DNA of 9,392 bases, taken from contig JALSLS010000379.1 of NCBI GenBank assembly GCA_026988195.1, positions 1 to 9,392 on the forward strand, read 5' to 3'. The notes beneath the pieces were generated by a model that was not told the origin of the DNA, searched no databases, and saw only the letters and a program-made list of their open reading frames with translations. This DNA comes from Methylomonas sp. GTDB lineage: Bacteria > Pseudomonadota > Gammaproteobacteria > Methylococcales > Methylomonadaceae. Of the stretch, positions 5,675-9,392 are shown piece by piece; within the stretch, counting starts at the first letter, position 1; each line of letters begins with the position of its first letter. Position numbers and translations under genes: made by a program.

Positions 5675-6497
5675 TTTCTTTAGCTTCCTTGATCGCCCAT
5701 GCTACATCAGCAGCCTGTCTATTCTGTTTTACATCATGCACTCTAAACATGGGGACACCTGACATAACACCTAAAGCTGTCGTTACTGCCGTTGCCGTTA
5801 CCAACTCAGCCGGTGACGATACATCACATAGACTTCCCATAAACCGCTTTCGACTTGTACCCAACAACACGGGATAACCAATAGCTACTATTTGATCTAA
5901 ATGTGCTAGTAAGTTTAAATTATCTTCCCTTCTTTTTCCAAATCCAATACCAGGATCTAGGATTATATTTTGTTTTTTAATCCCAGCAGATAAAGCTTCT
6001 TCTATTCTATTTTCTAAAGCTTCTTTCACCTCAGAAATAACATTTATATAGCTCGGATTATCTTGCATGTTTTGTGGCGTTCCTTGCATATGCATCAAAA
6101 TAATAGGAACATCATACTCACGGGCTACTTTCAGTATATTGCTATCATTCTGACCCGCTGAAACATCGTTAATAATATTGGCGCCCGCCTGTAAAGCAGC
6201 TTCGGCAACAGCTGCTAACGTTGTATCAATACTGATCAGTAAGTTTTTAGAAAACGCTTTCCTAATAGCCTTAATAACCGGGACAACCCGTAAAACTTGC
6301 TGTTCTGCAGAAACAGACTCAGCCCCTGGTCGAGTAGACTCCCCCCCAATATCAATAATATCAACCCCCTCCTCAACCATAACGCCTGCTTGAGCTACAG
6401 CAGCATTGACTTGAGTATACTTCCCCCCATCAGAAAAACTATCGGGTGTAATATTTAAAATACCCATTATCAGTGGCTTAGTCGTCTTATTGAACAT
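5652..6497 (-). CDS. folP: Dihydropteroate synthase
   Basis: This 281-aa cytoplasmic TIM-barrel enzyme condenses 6-hydroxymethyl-7,8-dihydropterin diphosphate with p-aminobenzoate to give dihydropteroate in folate synthesis. All signature segments are present: MGILNITPDSFSDGG (11-25), IDIGGESTRPGA (48-59), SIDT (89-92), INDVSAG (109-115), LMHMQGTP (134-141), DPGIGFGK (181-188), GTSRKRF (213-219) and the C-terminal RVHDV (252-256). Length is normal. Unlike the common ftsH-folP-glmM arrangement, it is followed by a PLP enzyme and is divergent from an H4MPT gene cluster that includes another DHPS-fold protein. The MFNKTT start has no clear Shine-Dalgarno; starting at the internal MGILNITP would cut off the first strand, so the longer form is preferred. 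Confidence 0.95.
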   Translation of the reverse strand: MFNKTTKPLIMGILNITPDSFSDGGKYTQVNAAVAQAGVMVEEGVDIIDIGGESTRPGAESVSAEQQVLRVVPVIKAIRKAFSKNLLISIDTTLAAVAEAALQAGANIINDVSAGQNDSNILKVAREYDVPIILMHMQGTPQNMQDNPSYINVISEVKEALENRIEEALSAGIKKQNIILDPGIGFGKRREDNLNLLAHLDQIVAIGYPVLLGTSRKRFMGSLCDVSSPAELVTATAVTTALGVMSGVPMFRVHDVKQNRQAADVAWAIKEAKENVAAKTT

Positions 6498-6511
6498 AGT
6501 TGCTATTAATT

Positions 6512-6541
6512 AATATAAATTTAGGGAATGATAAATTCCAA
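6512..6541 (-). promoter_or_regulatory. Candidate folP promoter
   Basis: On the minus strand, TTGGAA (6536-6541) and TATATT (6512-6517) are separated by 18 nt, a reasonable sigma-70 pair. The -10 ends 14 nt before the folP ATG, so the leader would be very short, consistent with the missing Shine-Dalgarno. A short inverted repeat, GGAAT-gataa-ATTCC (6525-6539), lies between the boxes and could be an operator, but 5-nt arms are weak evidence. Confidence 0.45.
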
Positions 6542-6564
6542 GCTACCCTTTAATTCCCATCAGG

Positions 6565-6570
6565 TATAAT
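6565..6570 (+). promoter_or_regulatory. Candidate -10 box giving a leaderless dmrB transcript
   Basis: A perfect TATAAT ends 7 nt before the dmrB ATG. Transcription normally starts about 7 nt after the -10, which would place it at or next to the A of the ATG. No Shine-Dalgarno lies at the usual spacing. The -35 region is poor. Confidence 0.4.
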
Positions 6571-6577
6571 ACCGCGC

Positions 6578-7129
6578 ATGACAAACCATAATAAAAATCA
6601 ACCAAGAATTGCTTGGGCTATCACTGGCTCTGGCCATTATATAGAAGAATGTCTTGAATTCCTGCTTACTCTGGAAAATGTTGATTTATATTTAAGTCAG
6701 GCAGGAGAAGAAGTGTTAAAAATGTATGGTGTAAATCTTAATGATGTTCGTGCCAGACACTCCATTTATCGTGATAAAGCAGCTTCCTCCCCCCCTGTTG
6801 GACATTTCTACAAAGGGTATTACCATACCTTTGTAATGGCTCCAACCACCTCAAACACGATCGCTAAATGTGTTTTAGGGATCGCGGATTCATTAGTCAC
6901 TAACCTATATTCACAAGCAGGTAAATGTCGAGTACCGAGTATTGTTTACCCCTGTGATATTGCACCAGAAATGGAAACGACGGCACCGGGTGGAAAAGTA
7001 ATGGTTTACCCTCGCAAAATAGACCTTGAAGCAACAGATAAAATTCGTACATTTGAATACACCGATGTCGTCGAAAGTGTCGATGAATTAATTGATAGCG
7101 TTAAACAGCGAATTAGATCTTTAGCATAA
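6578..7129 (+). CDS. dmrB: Dihydromethanopterin reductase-type flavoprotein (DmrB/AfpA family)
   Basis: This 183-aa protein has the flavoprotein Rossmann-like fold of archaeal-type flavoproteins: IAWAITGSGHYIEE (11-24) as the N-terminal FMN-binding loop, LSQAGEEV (39-46), and APTTSNTIAKCVLGIADSL (88-106), the family's hallmark flavin-contact helix. YPCDIAP (124-130) follows. Established knowledge: members in H4MPT-using bacteria (DmrB of Burkholderia xenovorans; AfpA in methylotrophs) are FMN proteins that reduce dihydromethanopterin to H4MPT, the last step of the cofactor's synthesis. The gene heads a plus-strand operon and its TAA overlaps the next ATG (TAATG). The alternative name afpA is equally used. 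Whether this copy acts on dihydromethanopterin is inferred from family and operon. Confidence 0.85.
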   Translation: MTNHNKNQPRIAWAITGSGHYIEECLEFLLTLENVDLYLSQAGEEVLKMYGVNLNDVRARHSIYRDKAASSPPVGHFYKGYYHTFVMAPTTSNTIAKCVLGIADSLVTNLYSQAGKCRVPSIVYPCDIAPEMETTAPGGKVMVYPRKIDLEATDKIRTFEYTDVVESVDELIDSVKQRIRSLA

Positions 7130-8529
7130 TGACTCAAAAACCTGAACATATTCTATTTTTGACAGGCAAACTGGCAGAGAAACAGTTACGCCAAATTTTA
7201 GAAAAAATGCAGCCAGAGTTTACTTATACAGTCCACCAACTTGGCCTTAAAGTTGCGGCACTGATGACTGCTGATATGATTTCCCGTCGCCTTAAAGACA
7301 CTTTTAACGCTGATAAAATAATACTCCCAGGGCGTTGCCGGGGTGATATTGATGCCTTATCAAAAGAACTAGGCTTAGCCATAGAACGTGGACCAGAAGA
7401 ATTAAAAGACTTACCTTTATTTTTCGGTAAAGCCGCTCACAAGATTGATCTATCTAAATATAAAGTAAAAATATTTGCCGAAATTGTTGATGCCCCAAAT
7501 ATAAGTGTTGAGGAAGTTGTAAAACGTGCTTATTACTATCAACAACAAGGGGCTAATGTTATTGATATTGGCTGCTTGCCAGATACTAAATTCCCTCTTA
7601 TGGAAGAGATCATTACGACTTTAAAGCAGGAAGGCTTTACTGTCAGTATTGATTCTTTAGAAGATGATGATTTACTTCGTGGTGGAAAGGCAGGCGCTGA
7701 TTATCTGCTTAGTCTCACCAATAAAAGCATCTGGATTGCTGATGAGGTTGATGCAACGCCTATAATAATACCCGAAATACATGGCGATTTATCTTCACTT
7801 GATTATGCTATTTCAACCTTACAATCTAAAAACAAAGCCTTTATTGTAGACCCTATCTTAGACCCTATACATTTTGGATTTACTGAATCAGTCACTCGAA
7901 ACTTTAATTTTAGACAACAACACCCAGATATTGAAATGATGATGGGGGTGGGCAATATTACAGAATTAACCCATGCTGACACCTCAGGCATGAATGCACT
8001 ACTACTAGGCATGTGTTCTGAATTAAATATTAATCATATTTTAGCAACCGAAGTTAGTGCGCATGCACGTAGAGCTATTAAAGAAGCTGACTATGCCAGA
8101 CGTATCATGCATGCAGCAGAACAAAACAACACCTTACCCAAGCACATAGATTCAAACCTAATGACAGTGCATGATAGCTCTCCATTCCCCTATCAACTGG
8201 ATGAAATTAAGGAGTTTGCAGCCGCCATTAGAGACCCTAGTTTCCGTATACAAACCAGCCCAGAAGGTATACATATCTATAACCGTGATGGTATCAATTC
8301 AGCGACAGACCCATTTGATTTATTCCCCTTACTCAAAGTAGAAGATGATGCAGGTCATGCCTTTTACTTAGGAGTTGAGCTGGCTCGTGCCGAAATTTCC
8401 TGGCAACTGGGTAAGCGCTTTAATCAAGACCAAAACCTAAACTGGGGCTGTGCAACTGAACTAAATGAATCAACTGTAGATTTACATACCTTTAAACCTG
8501 CTGGAACCACATTACAAAATAAAAAATGA
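7129..8529 (+). CDS. DUF6513/dihydropteroate synthase-like protein of H4MPT biosynthesis
   Basis: 466 aa. The N-terminal domain (about 1-110) starts HILFLTGKLAEKQLRQIL and contains IILPGRCRGD (65-73), matching DUF6513. A DHPS-like TIM barrel follows (about 113-330): KIFAEIVDAPN, GANVIDIGCLPDT (141-153), VSIDS (172-176), FIVDPILDP and MMMGVGNITELTHADTSGMNALLLG. The C-terminal region (about 340-466) contains SPFPYQLDEIKEFA. The barrel resembles FolP but lacks NITPDSF, GGESTRPG and SRKR, so it is not a folate enzyme. The family is restricted to H4MPT users and is thought to join the pterin to its arylamine ribose-derived partner or act nearby; the exact reaction is not settled to my knowledge. 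In Methylobacterium gene lists I believe this corresponds to orf20. It is translationally coupled on both sides (TAATG, then ATGA). Confidence 0.85.
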   Translation: MTQKPEHILFLTGKLAEKQLRQILEKMQPEFTYTVHQLGLKVAALMTADMISRRLKDTFNADKIILPGRCRGDIDALSKELGLAIERGPEELKDLPLFFGKAAHKIDLSKYKVKIFAEIVDAPNISVEEVVKRAYYYQQQGANVIDIGCLPDTKFPLMEEIITTLKQEGFTVSIDSLEDDDLLRGGKAGADYLLSLTNKSIWIADEVDATPIIIPEIHGDLSSLDYAISTLQSKNKAFIVDPILDPIHFGFTESVTRNFNFRQQHPDIEMMMGVGNITELTHADTSGMNALLLGMCSELNINHILATEVSAHARRAIKEADYARRIMHAAEQNNTLPKHIDSNLMTVHDSSPFPYQLDEIKEFAAAIRDPSFRIQTSPEGIHIYNRDGINSATDPFDLFPLLKVEDDAGHAFYLGVELARAEISWQLGKRFNQDQNLNWGCATELNESTVDLHTFKPAGTTLQNKK

Positions 8530-9092
8530 TACAAGAAGTTATAGTTACCACTCAAAATGCAGAAGGTGCAACCCATATTGCCCCCATGGGTGTACATGTT
8601 GTCAATGATGAATTTATTATCCTGCCCTTTCGGCCGTCAACTACCCTCAATAATATTCTACAATCTGAATCAGCGGTGATTAATTATATTGGCGATGTCA
8701 GAGTCTTTGCAGGTTGCTTAACAGGCAAACGTGACTGGCCTTTAACGGCAGCTGAAAAGATTCCCGGGCATTACCTATCCTCAGCTTTAGCTCATAAAGA
8801 AATAAAACTGGTACGAGTTGAAGACGATGAAACCCGCCCCAAGCTATTTTGTAAAGCCATTCACGCTGTAAATCATGCCCCTTTTCAAGGCTATAATCGC
8901 GCTCAATTTGCAGTACTAGAACTGGCTATATTAGTTAGCCGCTTAAACCGACTCCCCCTAGAAAAAATTAATGCTGAAATTGAGTATTTAAGCATTGGCT
9001 TACATAAAACGGCTGGAGAAAAAGAACTGGAAGCTTGGGGCTGGTTAATGAAATTGGTTGAAAACCATAAACAAGGGCTAGGTAAAGCATGA
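8526..9092 (+). CDS. DUF447 family protein linked to H4MPT biosynthesis
   Basis: This 188-aa protein begins with EVIVTTQNAEGATHIAPMGV (4-23), the DUF447 signature and reminiscent of FMN-binding split-barrel proteins. It continues with ILPFRPSTTLNNI (32-44) and NYIGDVRVFA (54-63), and has a helical C-terminal part with NRAQFAVLELAILVSRL. Members occur in methanogens and in H4MPT-dependent methylotrophs; I believe the Methylobacterium counterpart is orf21, with an unassigned role in cofactor synthesis. The start overlaps the upstream stop by 4 nt (ATGA) and its own stop overlaps the next gene the same way, so strict coupling is likely. No catalytic residue can be assigned from sequence alone. 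Confidence 0.8.
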   Translation: MIQEVIVTTQNAEGATHIAPMGVHVVNDEFIILPFRPSTTLNNILQSESAVINYIGDVRVFAGCLTGKRDWPLTAAEKIPGHYLSSALAHKEIKLVRVEDDETRPKLFCKAIHAVNHAPFQGYNRAQFAVLELAILVSRLNRLPLEKINAEIEYLSIGLHKTAGEKELEAWGWLMKLVENHKQGLGKA

Positions 9093-9392
9093 CAGGTACG
9101 CTCGCAAGTGTGAATAGCCTAGCAGAAGCCAAGCTTATTTTGACCACAGCCGTTGATATTATTGATTTAAAACAGCCTGAGCTAGGTGCTTTAGGCGCAT
9201 TACCAACTGAAACAGTTAAATCGATTGTTAATGAAGTTAAACTTCAAAAACTCGTTAGCGCGACCGTGGGAGACCTACCTATGCAAGCTAACATTGTATT
9301 TGATGCTGTTAAAGCAATGTCTGAAACAGGTGTTGATTATATCAAAATTGGTTTTTTCCCTGGTGGTGATTGGCAAGCAACAACTTCTAAAC
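9089..9392 (+). CDS. mfnB: (5-formylfuran-3-yl)methyl phosphate synthase, 5' part (cut by window edge)
   Basis: An ATG at 9089, overlapping the DUF447 stop by ATGA, opens a frame to the window end giving 101 residues. It begins MTGTLASVNSLAEAKLIL, then has DIIDLKQPELGALGALP (23-39) and DYIKIGFFPGGDW (83-95), the hallmark blocks of the DUF556/MfnB family. Lysines K28 and K86 match in position the catalytic lysines near 27 and 85 described for the Methanocaldococcus enzyme. MfnB makes the furan precursor of methanofuran from glyceraldehyde 3-phosphate. In methylotrophs a methanofuran-type cofactor serves the formyltransferase/hydrolase complex that acts on formyl-H4MPT. I believe the Methylobacterium counterpart is orf22. 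The C-terminal half is outside the window. Confidence 0.85.
   Translation, partial: MTGTLASVNSLAEAKLILTTAVDIIDLKQPELGALGALPTETVKSIVNEVKLQKLVSATVGDLPMQANIVFDAVKAMSETGVDYIKIGFFPGGDWQATTSK

Noticed and set aside
5662..6393. Two 71-aa plus-strand ORFs antisense to folP
   Set aside because: They are shadows of a well-conserved enzyme gene on the minus strand.
7803..8012. 69-aa minus-strand ORF
   Set aside because: It is a shadow of the DUF6513/DHPS-like gene.

Overview
The window (9,392 bp, AT-rich) most likely comes from a gammaproteobacterial methanotroph of the Methylococcales type. The strongest pointer is the right-hand block. It is a tightly overlapped operon of archaeal-like genes used by methylotrophic bacteria to make the C1 carriers tetrahydromethanopterin (H4MPT) and methanofuran. 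The organism assignment is inference from gene content and composition; there is no rRNA or other marker here.

Left block (about 340-3440, all minus strand): an array of three toxin/immunity pairs. Transcription runs right to left. First comes a full-length 348-aa toxin-like protein, with a LysM-like and helical N-terminus, a pre-toxin linker, and a C-terminal glycine-zipper membrane hairpin. It is followed by a two-TM immunity-like protein. Two further cassettes follow. One toxin fragment has kept only the pore domain, and the other has linker plus pore domain with a frameshifted tail. Each is followed by its own diverged two-TM immunity protein. This looks like a polymorphic pore-forming toxin locus with orphan modules. 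Stop-to-start spacing is 4 nt in all three pairs once the frameshift in the third is allowed for. A 183-nt linker stretch is about 98% identical between cassettes 1 and 3, while pore domains and immunity TM segments have diverged.

Middle block (about 3400-4775): a stand-alone cyclic-nucleotide-binding-domain gene (minus, TTG start) sits between intergenic stretches filled with palindromic, MITE-like repeats. Elements A (about 3561-3716) and B (about 4548-4707) are inverted copies of one family. Element C (about 4280-4450) is a nested palindrome. Its core recurs in inverted orientation near 242-294, so one repeat family brackets the whole toxin and CNBD island.

Right block: on the minus strand, folP (dihydropteroate synthase) overlaps by 23 nt a downstream ACC deaminase/D-cysteine desulfhydrase-family PLP enzyme. 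Divergent from folP, on the plus strand, runs dmrB/afpA (flavoprotein, dihydromethanopterin reductase type), a DUF6513/DHPS-like gene, a DUF447 gene and the start of mfnB ((5-formylfuran-3-yl)methyl phosphate synthase, cut by the window edge). All plus-strand junctions are TAATG or ATGA overlaps, so this is a translationally coupled cofactor-biosynthesis operon. The folate and H4MPT branches, each with a DHPS-fold protein, share an 80-bp divergent promoter region. Its dmrB side appears to give a leaderless mRNA.
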